From positions 2,611,501 to 2,675,500 of the forward strand of contig NZ_CP050301.1 in assembly GCF_014189505.1 (NCBI RefSeq): a stretch of DNA of 64,000 nt, written 5' to 3'. The notes under the pieces were generated by a model. The model was not told where the DNA came from. It ran no database searches and saw only the letters and a program-made list of their open reading frames with translations. Below are positions 16,293-28,168 of the stretch, piece by piece. This DNA is from Phyllobacterium sp. 628 (lineage in GTDB: Bacteria > Pseudomonadota > Alphaproteobacteria > Rhizobiales > Rhizobiaceae). The first letter of the stretch is position 1; every line of letters starts with the position of its first letter. Both the position numbers and the translations under genes were made by a program.

Positions 16293-16439
16293 AAAAATAC
16301 TCCACAAAATTAGCTTTTCGATTTTGCGCCATCATACAGGAGCCACTCACTTCGAGGGCAACTGTCTGGCTCTATCCACAAAATACTGCTCTGCCTCAAT
16401 CTCTGCCGTCCCGGCATACTGACACTCCTGCCAAAAGAC

Positions 16440-16475
16440 TGTCAGCTGACACTCTCCTGACAAATCTGTCAGGAG
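16440..16475. repeat. Palindrome cluster between ssb and uvrA
   Basis: TGTCAGCTGACA at 16440 to 16451 is a perfect 12-bp palindrome. Directly after it, CTCCTGACA-AATC-TGTCAGGAG at 16454 to 16475 is a perfect inverted repeat with 9-bp arms. A further half-site (CTGACACTCCTG) lies at about 16419. The hairpin is not followed by a T run, so it is not a typical terminator. Confidence 0.7.
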
Positions 16476-16581
16476 GGTTTGCCAGGCACACATTTCCTCA
16501 ATGCAACAATCCTGCGCATGAACGCGTTACACACTCAGCAAAGCCAAGTTTTGCGCCGGTTTTTGACCGCCTGCAATATTT

Positions 16582-16596
16582 GTTCTTTTTTTGTTC
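16582..16596. promoter_or_regulatory. LexA (SOS) box, alphaproteobacterial type
   Basis: GTTC followed by seven bases (all T) and a second GTTC. This matches the direct-repeat LexA motif GTTC-N7-GTTC known from alphaproteobacteria. It lies about 140 bp before uvrA and 290 bp from ssb, both classical SOS genes. Confidence 0.75.
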
Positions 16597-16735
16597 TATC
16601 ACTTGCTCTATGGATGTCAACATGGCTATGGTGATTCCAACTCAGGTGCAGCCTCGTAATTTGCTGGAAACTTTCTAAATAAGGGAAAGACTCCGGCCAG
16701 CGAGCCAGTTCCTCCCCCATAACGGCGTGACAGTC

Positions 16736-19657
<2,922 letters not shown>

Positions 19658-19660
19658 ACA

Positions 19661-19686
19661 AAAACCCGCCGAAAACGGCGGGTTTT
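19661..19686 (+). terminator. Intrinsic terminator of uvrA
   Basis: Perfect 11-bp arms, AAAACCCGCCG and CGGCGGGTTTT, with an AAAA loop. It starts 3 bp after the uvrA stop. Confidence 0.9.
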
Positions 19687-19732
19687 CGCTATCTATGATG
19701 CTTGAATATAATTTGCCCGGGAGGAGAAGGTT

Positions 19733-20533
19733 ATGACAACAAGCGGAACAATTAGAACCGGCATTGGCGGCTGGATTTTCGAACCTTGGCGCGGCACCTT
19801 CTACCCCAAGGGTCTATCGAAAGCCAAAGAGCTCGAATATGCCGGTCAGCATCTCAGCACCATTGAGATCAACAGCACGTATTACGGCACGCAAAAACCG
19901 GAAACCTTTGCCAAATGGGCGAGCTCGGTGCCCAATGGCTTCATCTTCTCCGTCAAAGGCAATCGTTTCGTCACCAATCGCCGGGTTCTCGCAGAAGCGG
20001 GTGAATCGATGCAACGCTTTATCAAATCCGGTATTGCCGAACTTGCCGACCGGCTCGGCCCGCTGCTCTGGCAATTTGCACCCACGAAGAAATTCGATGT
20101 GGAAGATTTCGGGGCGTTCCTTGATCTTCTCCCTGATAAGGAAGGCGGCATCGCCCTGCGTCATACGGTTGAAGTGCGTCATCCCTCGTTTATCGATCCG
20201 GATTTCATCGCGCTCCTGCGCAAGAAGAATGTCGCCGTCGTTTATGCTCACCATTTCGACTATCCTGAGATCGCCGATGTGACAGCGGATTTCGTCTATG
20301 CCCGCCTGCAGAAGGGTGATGATGCTGTTGCGACTGCCTACCCAGCCAAAGAGCTTGATCAATGGGCAGATCGGGTCAAACTTTGGGCAAAGGGCGAGCA
20401 ACCCGATGATTTGCCGCTCGCCGCTCCCGCTACGAAGCTTGAGAAGAAACCACGGGATGTTTTTGCCTATTTCATTCACGAGGGCAAAGTGCGCGCTCCG
20501 CAGGCAGCACAGGCTTTAAAAGAGCGTCTTTAA
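19733..20533 (+). CDS. DUF72 family protein
   Basis: A 266-residue protein of the DUF72 (YecE) family, which has a TIM-barrel fold and no settled function. Family landmarks are present: IRTGIGGWIFEPWRGTFYP at the start, EINSTYYGTQKPETFAKWA, FSVKGNRFVTNRR, LGPLLWQFAPTKKFD, and VEVRHPSF. An excellent ribosome site (GGGAGGAGAAGG) stands 3 to 14 bases before the ATG. It is a single-gene unit between the uvrA terminator and the glnB promoter region. Confidence 0.93.
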   Translation: MTTSGTIRTGIGGWIFEPWRGTFYPKGLSKAKELEYAGQHLSTIEINSTYYGTQKPETFAKWASSVPNGFIFSVKGNRFVTNRRVLAEAGESMQRFIKSGIAELADRLGPLLWQFAPTKKFDVEDFGAFLDLLPDKEGGIALRHTVEVRHPSFIDPDFIALLRKKNVAVVYAHHFDYPEIADVTADFVYARLQKGDDAVATAYPAKELDQWADRVKLWAKGEQPDDLPLAAPATKLEKKPRDVFAYFIHEGKVRAPQAAQALKERL

Positions 20534-20619
20534 TTCAGAGAAGAAACGGAAATGCCTTATTTATGATCAGTTTGATTATTTTTTCATCAAATGAACTTTG
20601 CGATAGGTCGTTTTTTGTT

Positions 20620-20656
20620 GAGCAGGGTGATCGTAAAATTGCCAATCACCCTGCTC
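20620..20656. repeat. Long perfect inverted repeat upstream of glnB
   Basis: 12-bp arms, GAGCAGGGTGAT and ATCACCCTGCTC, surround a 13-base loop. Neither strand has a T run directly after the stem, so it is not a standard intrinsic terminator. It lies 87 bp after the DUF72 gene and about 50 bp before the sigma-54 promoter, where an enhancer protein would bind. Confidence 0.75.
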
Positions 20657-20706
20657 CCGTATCGATAAAATAGAATTACCGGAAATATTTAGCGCATGCT
20701 CTCGAC

Positions 20707-20724
20707 TTGGCATGCTTCCTGCTT
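20707..20724 (+). promoter_or_regulatory. Sigma-54 (RpoN) promoter of glnB-glnA
   Basis: TTGGCATG-CTTC-CTGCTT matches the -24/-12 consensus, with GG at 20709 and GC at 20721 separated by exactly 10 bases. It lies about 60 bp before glnB. Such promoters depend on NtrC in other rhizobia; I do not see a clear NtrC site. Confidence 0.8.
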
Positions 20725-20769
20725 TTTGTTGAGGCAAGCGGGCAAGAGGTCCGTTTAGCAATACCATAG

Positions 20770-21123
<354 letters not shown>

Positions 21124-21188
21124 CCTGCATTTCCATTGCTGGCTTCGCGGCCAGTCTGCCATCTCGTCGCTGAACAAGGAAAACTGAT

Positions 21189-22598
21189 ATGACGACCGCA
21201 AAAGACATTTTGAAACAGATCAAGGACAATGACGTTAAGTTCCTTGACCTTCGCTTCACCGACCCGAAGGGCAAGCTGCAGCATGTGACGATGGACGTTG
21301 CCGAAGTTGACGAAGACATGTTTGCCGACGGCGTCATGTTCGACGGTTCGTCCATTGCCGGCTGGAAGGCGATCAATGAGTCCGACATGGTTCTCATGCC
21401 AGACACCGATACAGTTCACATGGACCCGTTCTTCGCGCAGTCAACCATGGTTATCCTCTGCGACATTCTCGATCCGGTCTCCGGCGAAGCCTACAACCGT
21501 GATCCACGCGGCACTGCCAAGAAGGCCGAAGCCTACATGAAGGCTGAAGGCATTGGCGACACCATCTTTGTTGGCCCGGAAGCTGAATTCTTCGTCTTCG
21601 ACGACGTGAAGTACAAGGCTGATCCATACAATACAGGCTTCAAGCTCGATTCCACAGAATTGCCGTCCAACGACGATACCGACTATGAAACCGGCAATCT
21701 TGGTCACCGTCCGCGCGTCAAAGGCGGCTATTTCCCGGTTCCGCCAATCGACAGCGCCCAAGATATGCGCTCTGAAATGCTCACGGTTTTGACCGAAATG
21801 GGCGTGCGCGTTGAAAAGCACCACCACGAAGTGGCTGCTGCCCAGCACGAACTCGGCATCAAGTTCGATCATCTGACACGCAACGCCGACAAAATGCTGA
21901 TCTACAAGTATGTCGTGCATCAGGTCGCCAATGCCTATGGCAAAACAGCAACCTTCATGCCCAAGCCGATTTTCGGTGACAATGGTTCGGGTATGCACGT
22001 TCACATGTCGATCTGGAAGGACGGCAAGCCAACGTTCGCTGGCAATGAATATGCTGGTCTGTCCGAAAATTGCCTCTTCTTCATCGGCGGCATTATCAAG
22101 CATGCCAAGGCGATCAACGCCTTCACCAACCCGTCGACCAACTCCTATAAGCGTCTGGTTCCAGGCTACGAAGCTCCGGTTCTGCTGGCCTATTCTGCCC
22201 GCAACCGTTCGGCTTCCTGCCGTATTCCTTTCGGCTCCTCGCCGAAGTCGAAGCGCGTTGAAATCCGCTTCCCGGATCCGACAGCCAATCCTTATCTCGG
22301 CTTCGCCGCGATGCTGATGGCCGGCCTCGACGGCATCAAGAACAAGATCCATCCGGGTCAGCCAATGGACAAGGATCTTTACGACCTTCCTGCCAAGGAA
22401 CTCAAGAAGATCCCGACTGTTTGCGGCTCACTGCGTGAAGCTCTCCAGAGCCTCGACAAAGACCGCGGCTTCCTCAAGGCTGGCGGCGTGTTCGATGACG
22501 ACCAGATCGACAGCTTCATCGACCTGAAGATGGCTGAAGTCATGCGTTACGAAATGACCCCGCATCCGGTCGAATACGACATGTATTACTCGGTCTAA
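21189..22598 (+). CDS. glnA: Glutamine synthetase type I
   Basis: Makes glutamine from glutamate, ammonia and ATP; a cytosolic dodecamer. The 469-residue protein has the N-terminal beta-grasp ([17 protein letters not shown]), the metal-binding [11 protein letters not shown], the [10 protein letters not shown] block, the [11 protein letters not shown] block, and the glutamate-flap region. The adenylylation tyrosine is residue 398 ([12 protein letters not shown]), so activity is probably controlled by GlnE and the P-II protein. It lies 65 bp after glnB, in one operon, and ends in a strong terminator. Confidence 0.98.
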   Translation: MTTAKDILKQIKDNDVKFLDLRFTDPKGKLQHVTMDVAEVDEDMFADGVMFDGSSIAGWKAINESDMVLMPDTDTVHMDPFFAQSTMVILCDILDPVSGEAYNRDPRGTAKKAEAYMKAEGIGDTIFVGPEAEFFVFDDVKYKADPYNTGFKLDSTELPSNDDTDYETGNLGHRPRVKGGYFPVPPIDSAQDMRSEMLTVLTEMGVRVEKHHHEVAAAQHELGIKFDHLTRNADKMLIYKYVVHQVANAYGKTATFMPKPIFGDNGSGMHVHMSIWKDGKPTFAGNEYAGLSENCLFFIGGIIKHAKAINAFTNPSTNSYKRLVPGYEAPVLLAYSARNRSASCRIPFGSSPKSKRVEIRFPDPTANPYLGFAAMLMAGLDGIKNKIHPGQPMDKDLYDLPAKELKKIPTVCGSLREALQSLDKDRGFLKAGGVFDDDQIDSFIDLKMAEVMRYEMTPHPVEYDMYYSV

Positions 22599-22620
22599 TC
22601 AGACCCTTGCGCGACAAAGA

Positions 22621-22646
22621 AAACCCCGGCAATGCCGGGGTTTTTT
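22621..22646 (+). terminator. Intrinsic terminator of glnA
   Basis: CCCCGGC-AAT-GCCGGGG followed by six T residues. The T run touches the stop codon of convergent higA. Confidence 0.92.
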
Positions 22647-22932
22647 ATTGGATGTTGGCAAAGGGCTCGATTTTTGGTTGGTCTCGATGTTCGGCCTGCC
22701 AAAGATCATAATCAGCCTGAACACCAAGCCATATCCGGGCCTTGCCAATCCCTGCCCGTTCAAGACGAACCGCAAGGTCAGGACTTATCGGTGCCTTGCC
22801 ATGCATGATCCGCGACAGTGTTTCGCGGGCAAAGCCGAGACGATGGGCAAGTTCGGTCCCAGTAATTTGCAATGCCGGCAAGACATCTTCCAGCAGCGTT
22901 TCGCCCGGGTGTGGAGGGTTGAACATCGGCAT
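22645..22932 (-). CDS. higA: HigA-type antitoxin (XRE family)
   Basis: A 95-residue helix-turn-helix antitoxin. Landmarks are HPGETLLEDVLPALQITGTELA, the recognition region GFARETLSRIMHGKAPISPDLA, and the tail WLGVQADYDLWQAE typical of HigA. The open frame extends upstream through the toxin gene, but the start at 22932 follows the higB stop by 11 bp, has GGGA upstream and gives the family's normal N-terminus (a second ATG lies two codons on). It neutralises HigB and should repress the pair. Confidence 0.9.
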   Translation of the reverse strand: MPMFNPPHPGETLLEDVLPALQITGTELAHRLGFARETLSRIMHGKAPISPDLAVRLERAGIGKARIWLGVQADYDLWQAEHRDQPKIEPFANIQ

Positions 22933-22943
22933 TGTATTGGTCC

Positions 22944-23222
22944 CTAATGATAATCCAGATAATCGACGAGTTCCACGTCGTTGTTGATGAACTGAAATAT
23001 GAGCCGCCAGTTTCCATTTACAGTTATCGACCAGAAACCTTGCAATTCCCCGTGCAATATGTGGAGGCGCCACCCGGGAATATTCATGTCGTCTGGTCCT
23101 GTTGCCCGGTCCAAGAAAGCCAACATGCGAGACAACCGCTTGGAATGGGCAGCGTTGATACCTCTGGTCGAACCGCTCTCATAAAAGAGCTTCAGTCCCT
23201 TATGACGAAAACTTCGGATCAT
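22944..23222 (-). CDS. higB: HigB-type toxin (RelE superfamily mRNA interferase)
   Basis: A 92-residue ribosome-dependent mRNA endonuclease of the HigB/RelE fold. Family blocks are IRSFRHKGLKLFYE at the start, HSKRLSRMLAFLD, IPGWRLHILHGELQGFWSITVNGNWR (partly quoted as a landmark) and the C-terminal DVELVDYLDYH. It is complete and in the toxin-first order that marks higBA systems. A palindrome stands just before the start codon. Confidence 0.9.
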   Translation of the reverse strand: MIRSFRHKGLKLFYESGSTRGINAAHSKRLSRMLAFLDRATGPDDMNIPGWRLHILHGELQGFWSITVNGNWRLIFQFINNDVELVDYLDYH

Positions 23223-23228
23223 AAGATA

Positions 23229-23244
23229 ATGTGATGTATCACAT
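23229..23244. promoter_or_regulatory. Probable HigA operator
   Basis: ATGTGAT-GT-ATCACAT, a perfect inverted repeat with 7-bp arms, ends 6 bp before the higB start. This is where toxin-antitoxin complexes usually autorepress. The binding is inferred. Confidence 0.6.
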
Positions 23245-23270
23245 CACAGAAGACAAGTACAACTCTTGTC

Positions 23271-24062
23271 TTAGATCGAGATTGCCTCAAGCACTTTAAC
23301 GGCAGCCACCATCTCGCGTTCGCGCAGAGCGCGGCGGGCGGCAGCTTCCGCATCTCCGCCCCACTGCTCTATGGTCCAGTCTTCATCGACATGCGCCAGT
23401 TTCCAGGCATCGTCACCGGAAATCCGGCCTTTGGCCACTGCAAGCGCCAGAATGGCCGAACCGGTGAGCGTGGTGATTGTATGGAGGGCCGCAACGGCAA
23501 AAGCATCCTTGAACTGCCCGAGATGCACGCCGAGTGCGGCCAGCGTCTCGCGTGGCTGCTCCACATACATGACACCTTCCGCCAGTACGAAACGAGCACC
23601 AAGATCAGAAGCGGCCCAATCAACAATCGGATCCCAAAGTTCGGTCTGACGATTGACCAGCCGTTCAGGCGAACCTGCACGGTAGCAAAGCATATCGGAT
23701 GAAGCAAAGCGCAGCACGTCTTCAAGAACGACCTGCGGATCAGTGACAATCCCATCGATGGCGGTGTTGGCCAGCCGTGTGACAGGCATCTGCGCCGGGA
23801 TAATATCCTTGTCCTGCGCCGCGAATTCGTCAGCAATCATCTGCGCCAAAGCACGGCTTGGCAGCAACAGGTCTTGCCGCGCCGGCGTTTTGACCCGCTT
23901 ACCGTCTAGCTCAATTGCAAACTGGCCGTCGCGTTCAACCACAGTTACGACTTTGTAGAACCGCTTGGGAAACGGCAGATTCGACTGGATCTGCGCCCGG
24001 CGCACCGGGTCTGCATCGTTCAGACCTTCCTTGGTATCCATGCTGAAAGGGTCGTTGCTCAT
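23271..24062 (-). CDS. ATP12-type F1-ATPase assembly chaperone
   Basis: A 263-residue protein of the ATP12 family, which in mitochondria and alphaproteobacteria helps assemble the alpha subunit into the F1 part of ATP synthase. Landmarks are PKRFYKVVTV, DGKRVKTPARQDLLLPSRALA, MPVTRLANTAIDG, the segment around DPIVDWAA, and GSAILALAVAKGRIS. It is complete, with a soluble cytosolic composition. It is read from an unlinked minus-strand unit between higBA and the pseudouridine synthase. Confidence 0.93.
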   Translation of the reverse strand: MSNDPFSMDTKEGLNDADPVRRAQIQSNLPFPKRFYKVVTVVERDGQFAIELDGKRVKTPARQDLLLPSRALAQMIADEFAAQDKDIIPAQMPVTRLANTAIDGIVTDPQVVLEDVLRFASSDMLCYRAGSPERLVNRQTELWDPIVDWAASDLGARFVLAEGVMYVEQPRETLAALGVHLGQFKDAFAVAALHTITTLTGSAILALAVAKGRISGDDAWKLAHVDEDWTIEQWGGDAEAAARRALREREMVAAVKVLEAISI

Positions 24063-24151
24063 CGTCGTCGTCCGTGTGGTTTGCTTGGATTGACCGGCAA
24101 TGCCGATGTAAGTTTCCCCACCGGCGCGCGCAAGTTACGGGTCAGCCAATT

Positions 24152-25144
24152 CTAATTGTCTTCGTCGCCGTCGTTTTCATCGAGACCGAGCAGGTTCCAT
24201 GTCTGCACCATGTGCGGTGGCAAAGGCGCCGTTACGTCAATGATCCCTTTTCCCGATGGATTGGGGACGCGAATGCGCCGCGCATGCAGGTGCAAACGGT
24301 TCTGGATACCCCCGGGAAACGACCAGTTCGTATCTGCCTCGAAATATTTGGGATCACCGATGATCGGGCAGCCAATATGGGCCGCATGAACACGCAGCTG
24401 GTGCGTACGGCCGGTATAGGGTTCCATCTCCAGCCAGGTCAGCACCTGTCCGGCAGACTCGATCACACGATAAAACGAAACCGCGTGGTCGGAATCCGGT
24501 TCGCCGTGCTGGGCAACACGCATGCGATCCCCATCCGGCGTCGTTTCCTTGACCAGCCACGTGGTGATCTTATCCTCGCGCTTGCGCGGGATACCTTTCA
24601 CCAGTGCCCAATAGGTTTTCTTGGTTTCACGTTCGCGGAATGCGGCAGTCAGGGCCTGTGCAGCGCCACGCGTGCGCGCCACGACAAGAACGCCCGATGT
24701 ATCGCGGTCAAGCCGGTGCACAAGACGCGGCTTCTCGCCCTTCTTGTTGCGCCATGCTTCAAGCATGTCATCCACATGACGATTGACGCCGGAACCACCC
24801 TGCACTGCCAGCCCCGCAGGCTTGTTGAAAACAAAAACCTTGGGGTCTTCATAAAGCAGCATCTGGGAAAGCACGTCGCCATCTTCCCGGCCGCGAATGC
24901 TCTTTCCGGTCAAATGCTGATTTTCGGACTTGGCATCAACCGCCAGCGGCGGAATGCGAATGGTCTGGCCAGCCTGTAACCGGGTATCGGACTTGGCGCG
25001 CGATCCATCGACGCGAACCTGCCCGGACCGCAGCAGTTTCTGCAGGGGTCCAAAGCCCAAACCCGGATAATGTACCTTGAACCATCGATCGAGGCGCATT
25101 TCAGCCTCGCCCGTGTCAACTGTCTTCTGTTCTACCGCTGCCAT
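24152..25144 (-). CDS. Ribosomal large-subunit pseudouridine synthase (RluC/RluD family)
   Basis: Converts specific uridines of 23S rRNA to pseudouridine. The 330-residue protein has an N-terminal S4 RNA-binding domain (MRLDRWFKVHYPGLGFGPLQ, residues 16 to 70) and a catalytic RluA-type domain with HRLDRDTSG, whose catalytic aspartate is residue 146. It also has the GRTHQLRVHAAHIGCPIIGDPKY motif (partly quoted). The sequence cannot decide between RluC and RluD positions. It lies 36 bp after crcB and may be co-transcribed with it. Confidence 0.94.
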   Translation of the reverse strand: MAAVEQKTVDTGEAEMRLDRWFKVHYPGLGFGPLQKLLRSGQVRVDGSRAKSDTRLQAGQTIRIPPLAVDAKSENQHLTGKSIRGREDGDVLSQMLLYEDPKVFVFNKPAGLAVQGGSGVNRHVDDMLEAWRNKKGEKPRLVHRLDRDTSGVLVVARTRGAAQALTAAFRERETKKTYWALVKGIPRKREDKITTWLVKETTPDGDRMRVAQHGEPDSDHAVSFYRVIESAGQVLTWLEMEPYTGRTHQLRVHAAHIGCPIIGDPKYFEADTNWSFPGGIQNRLHLHARRIRVPNPSGKGIIDVTAPLPPHMVQTWNLLGLDENDGDEDN

Positions 25145-25180
25145 AACTCATACCTTGTCTAGTCAGGCATGCGCTTAGCA

Positions 25181-25594
25181 CTAAGCGACTGCTCTTGCGA
25201 GCCATAATCCAAAAAACAGCGCGCCAATGCTCAGTATGACGCTCGCGAGCACATAAATCAGCGCATTTAGTCCCTCGCCGCGGTCCCATAACAATGCCAC
25301 ATCGAGTGAAAACGATGAAAAGGTGGTGAAGCCACCCATGATGCCAACAGCAACAAACAGGCGCAACTGCTCTGACCCGTCGAAACGCCGGCCCAAAAGC
25401 TCGATAAACAAGCCCATAAGCAACCCGCCAACCACGTTGACTGTTAGAGTTCCCCAAGGAAATGCAGCCCCAACAATGCGGGTCATCAGCAGGCCCACGA
25501 GGTACCGCGCGACTGACCCGATCGCCCCACCCGACGCGACCAGTAATATTGCGTTCACTTGCTTGGCCTCCGGCGGTTTATTCTGTGAAGTCAA
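25181..25594 (-). CDS. crcB: Fluoride ion channel CrcB/Fluc
   Basis: A 137-residue membrane protein that forms a dual-topology dimer and lets fluoride leave the cell. Four membrane helices are clear, with family motifs GGAIGSVARYLVG, WGTLTVNVVGGLLMG (the pore Asn), and GFTTFSSFSLD (Phe-box and sodium site). I looked for a fluoride riboswitch in the upstream region and found none. The gene precedes an rlu gene in the same orientation. Confidence 0.96.
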   Translation of the reverse strand: MTSQNKPPEAKQVNAILLVASGGAIGSVARYLVGLLMTRIVGAAFPWGTLTVNVVGGLLMGLFIELLGRRFDGSEQLRLFVAVGIMGGFTTFSSFSLDVALLWDRGEGLNALIYVLASVILSIGALFFGLWLARAVA

Positions 25595-25761
25595 ATATTT
25601 GACTCATCACGGGACGTTACAAAACGTAGAAATTTGTTCCTTGAATGGACGCGGAACCGTCACAACTTTAGAGCATTGAATATTGCAGTGCACAAGCACC
25701 TCATGCAGAGTAAAAATGGGGAATGTGCGCAGAAGCGGGCATAACAAGCGGAGTGGCCAAA

Positions 25762-27540
25762 GTGTCATTGTTACAGATCTATTGGAAATCTCTCCAATAT
25801 CTCGGGGCGGAAAAACGTGCGACCACGTTTATCTGCCTGGTCAACGTTGCCTTGGCTCTGACCATGCTTTTCGAACCTGTTCTTGTCGGTCGTGTTATTC
25901 AGGCAATCTCCACTAAGACAGCTATTTGGCCTCCCCTAAGCCAACTGGCCGGTGTCGGCTTGTTCCACATCGTTGCCAATGTGCTGGTTTCGCGCGAAGC
26001 AGACCGGCTGGCCCATCGCCGCAAGCTTTCAGTGCTGACGGAATCGTATAATCGCGTCATCAGCATGCCGCTTGCATGGCATCATCAGCGCGGCACCTCC
26101 AATGCCATGCATACGTTGTTGCGCGCTATTGAAACGCTATTCAGCCTCTGGCTGGAATTTATGCGCACCCATCTTGCAACCATCGTGGCTCTTGGCGGCC
26201 TTGTACCGCTTGCCATTGGCCAGGACTGGCGCCTTGCCTCCGTTCTTGCAGTTTTGGGCGTAATTTATGTCATCGTCAGCCGCGTCGTTACCGCGAAGAC
26301 GAAGGATGGTCAGGCGCAGGTAGAGCGTCACCACATCAATGCGTTCAGCCATGTGACCGACTCGATGGGCAATATCTCTGTTCTGCAGAGCTACAATCGC
26401 ATCGACGAAGAAACCCGCGCGCTGCAGAGCTACACAAAGCAGTTGCTGGATTCGCAATATCCTGTTCTCAACTGGTGGGCTCTGGCTGCCGGTATCAACC
26501 GCATGGCTTCAATCGTTTCGATGGTTGTGATTCTGTTTCTCGGTTCGTACTTCGTTATGCAGAACCAGATGAACGTCGGTCAGGTTGTGGCATTTACAGG
26601 CTTTGCTGCCCTGTTGATTGGCCGACTTGATCAGCTCAGCGCGTTCGTCAACCAGATTTTTGCTGCCCGTGCCAAGCTCGAGGACTTCTACGAAATGGAA
26701 GCATCGGCTGCCTATCAGGCCGAGCCCAAGACCGTGCACGATATCGACAATGTCAAAGGCGACGTCGAGTTTGAGAATGTTTCGTTCGAGTTTGCCAAGT
26801 CCAGTCAGGGCCTGAAGAACGTATCGTTCAAGGCCAAAGCTGGTGAGACAATCGCCATTGTTGGCCCGACAGGCGCCGGCAAGACGACCCTGATCAATCT
26901 GTTGCAGCGTGTATATGATCCCAAGGAAGGCCGCGTCCTGGTCGATGGTATCGATACGCGCACCATCAGCCGCCGCTCGTTGCGCAATGCCATTGCAACC
27001 GTGTTTCAGGATGCCGGCATGTTCAACCGCAGCATTGAGGAAAACATCCGTGTTGGCCGTCCAAAAGCCAGTGACGAGGATGTTGCAGCCGCTGCTGCAG
27101 CAGCTGACGCCAGCGACTTCATCCTGTCGAAATCATCCGGTTTCGATACGATGGTCGGCGAACGCGGCTCGCAGCTCTCCGGAGGCGAACGCCAGCGTGT
27201 GGCTATCGCCCGAGCTATCCTGAAGGATGCGCCGATCCTGGTTCTCGATGAGGCCACCAGTGCCCTCGACGTGGAAACGGAAGCACGCGTGAAGGCTGCT
27301 GTCGACAAGCTGTGCCAGAACCGCACGACGTTCATCATCGCGCACCGTCTATCGACTGTTCGTGATGCCGATCTGGTGCTCTTCATGGATCGCGGCGAAA
27401 TCGTTGAGTCCGGCAGTTTTGATGAACTGGCCCACCAGAATGGCCGCTTCACTGCGCTGCTCAAGGCCGGTGGCCTCAAGCTGGACGACGACACAACCAA
27501 CGTCACGCCTTTCCCGCGCAAACCGGAAGCTGCGGCTTGA
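25762..27540 (+). CDS. ndvA: Cyclic beta-1,2-glucan ABC exporter
   Basis: Half-transporter that exports cyclic beta-1,2-glucan to the periplasm, important for osmotic adaptation and host interaction in rhizobia and Brucella (ChvA/Cgt). The 592-residue protein has six membrane helices (residues about 20 to 310), a Walker A motif GPTGAGKTT near residue 367, the signature LSGGERQRVAIARA and Walker B ILVLDEATSALD. The GTG at 25762 is chosen as start because GGAG lies 8 bases upstream and the protein then begins SLLQIYWKSLQYL like known NdvA; the frame opens at 25723. A terminator follows. Confidence 0.95.
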   Translation: MSLLQIYWKSLQYLGAEKRATTFICLVNVALALTMLFEPVLVGRVIQAISTKTAIWPPLSQLAGVGLFHIVANVLVSREADRLAHRRKLSVLTESYNRVISMPLAWHHQRGTSNAMHTLLRAIETLFSLWLEFMRTHLATIVALGGLVPLAIGQDWRLASVLAVLGVIYVIVSRVVTAKTKDGQAQVERHHINAFSHVTDSMGNISVLQSYNRIDEETRALQSYTKQLLDSQYPVLNWWALAAGINRMASIVSMVVILFLGSYFVMQNQMNVGQVVAFTGFAALLIGRLDQLSAFVNQIFAARAKLEDFYEMEASAAYQAEPKTVHDIDNVKGDVEFENVSFEFAKSSQGLKNVSFKAKAGETIAIVGPTGAGKTTLINLLQRVYDPKEGRVLVDGIDTRTISRRSLRNAIATVFQDAGMFNRSIEENIRVGRPKASDEDVAAAAAAADASDFILSKSSGFDTMVGERGSQLSGGERQRVAIARAILKDAPILVLDEATSALDVETEARVKAAVDKLCQNRTTFIIAHRLSTVRDADLVLFMDRGEIVESGSFDELAHQNGRFTALLKAGGLKLDDDTTNVTPFPRKPEAAA

Positions 27541-27562
27541 AACCATATACTCTAGCTTGAAC

Positions 27563-27591
27563 AAAAGGCCGCTTCACCGAAGCGGCCTTTT
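27563..27591 (+). terminator. Intrinsic terminator of ndvA
   Basis: Perfect 13-bp arms, AAAAGGCCGCTTC and GAAGCGGCCTTTT, with an ACC loop. Confidence 0.92.
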
Positions 27592-27699
27592 ACGGGAATC
27601 TGGTTCCGCTCAGATTTTCGCTTACAAGTTTAAAACTCCAAATTCCTGATCAAATTTCGCGACGGTTTAGTACCTTTGTTTGGGCCTGAGGAGGATGAA

Positions 27700-28119
27700 A
27701 TGGTGAAGCCGGATGTTGACGCCCACTCGGTGCTTGGATGGTGGAAGATTTTATCTTTTCAGATCGAATTCGAAGATGGCGGCGCGCGTGCGGATACGTA
27801 CGGTGTCAACCCACTCGGCCATATGGTCATTGAACGAGACAGGATGATGGCGATTCTCACATCCGCAGAACGGCCCGATAATGATCCGGCTGCCCTTTTC
27901 GAGGGCATGATTGCTTATTCCGGTTCGTGTCGGGTCGAGGATGGGGATAAGCTCATCATAAAGGTCGACACGGCTTGGCATCCGGCCTGGATTGGCACCG
28001 AGCAGGTTCGGTTCTTCAAGGTAGATAGCGGCGTTCTATCGATCACAACGACGTGGCAGATTCACCCGTTGTTTCCGGGGCGAATGGCCCGCGGTGTGTT
28101 GACCGCGCAGCACGTATAA
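27700..28119 (+). CDS. Lipocalin-like domain protein
   Basis: A 139-residue protein whose layout fits the lipocalin-like beta-barrel domain (Lipocalin_5 type). Landmarks are LGWWKILSFQIEFEDG at the start, YGVNPLGHMVIERDRMMAILTS, FEGMIAYSGSCRVEDGDKLI (partly quoted) and the strand EQVRFFKVDSGVLSITTTW. No signal peptide is seen. The start at 27700 has AGGAGG 5 bases upstream; an ATG at 27676 lacks this. Ligand and role are unknown; members are often found as single genes. Confidence 0.85.
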   Translation: MVKPDVDAHSVLGWWKILSFQIEFEDGGARADTYGVNPLGHMVIERDRMMAILTSAERPDNDPAALFEGMIAYSGSCRVEDGDKLIIKVDTAWHPAWIGTEQVRFFKVDSGVLSITTTWQIHPLFPGRMARGVLTAQHV

Positions 28120-28168
28120 TGTCGAGCCCCTGCGGAAGCGGCTTTTTATATGCGGTTAAAAGTCGAGG

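Larger units (their letters stand above)
16293..16735. other. Divergent ssb/uvrA regulatory region
   Basis: This 443-bp region has no gene that I can support. It holds an SOS box at 16582 to 16596 and a cluster of TGTCA/TGACA palindromes at 16440 to 16475. The -35 and -10 boxes of the two promoters are not obvious. Confidence 0.6.

Noticed and set aside
25595..25761. Possible fluoride riboswitch before crcB
   Set aside because: I looked for the pseudoknot consensus upstream of crcB and did not find it.
28120..28168. Terminator between the lipocalin-like gene and rarA
   Set aside because: A short GC stretch followed by T residues is present, but the stem (CTGCGGAAGCGG) is too weak to call.
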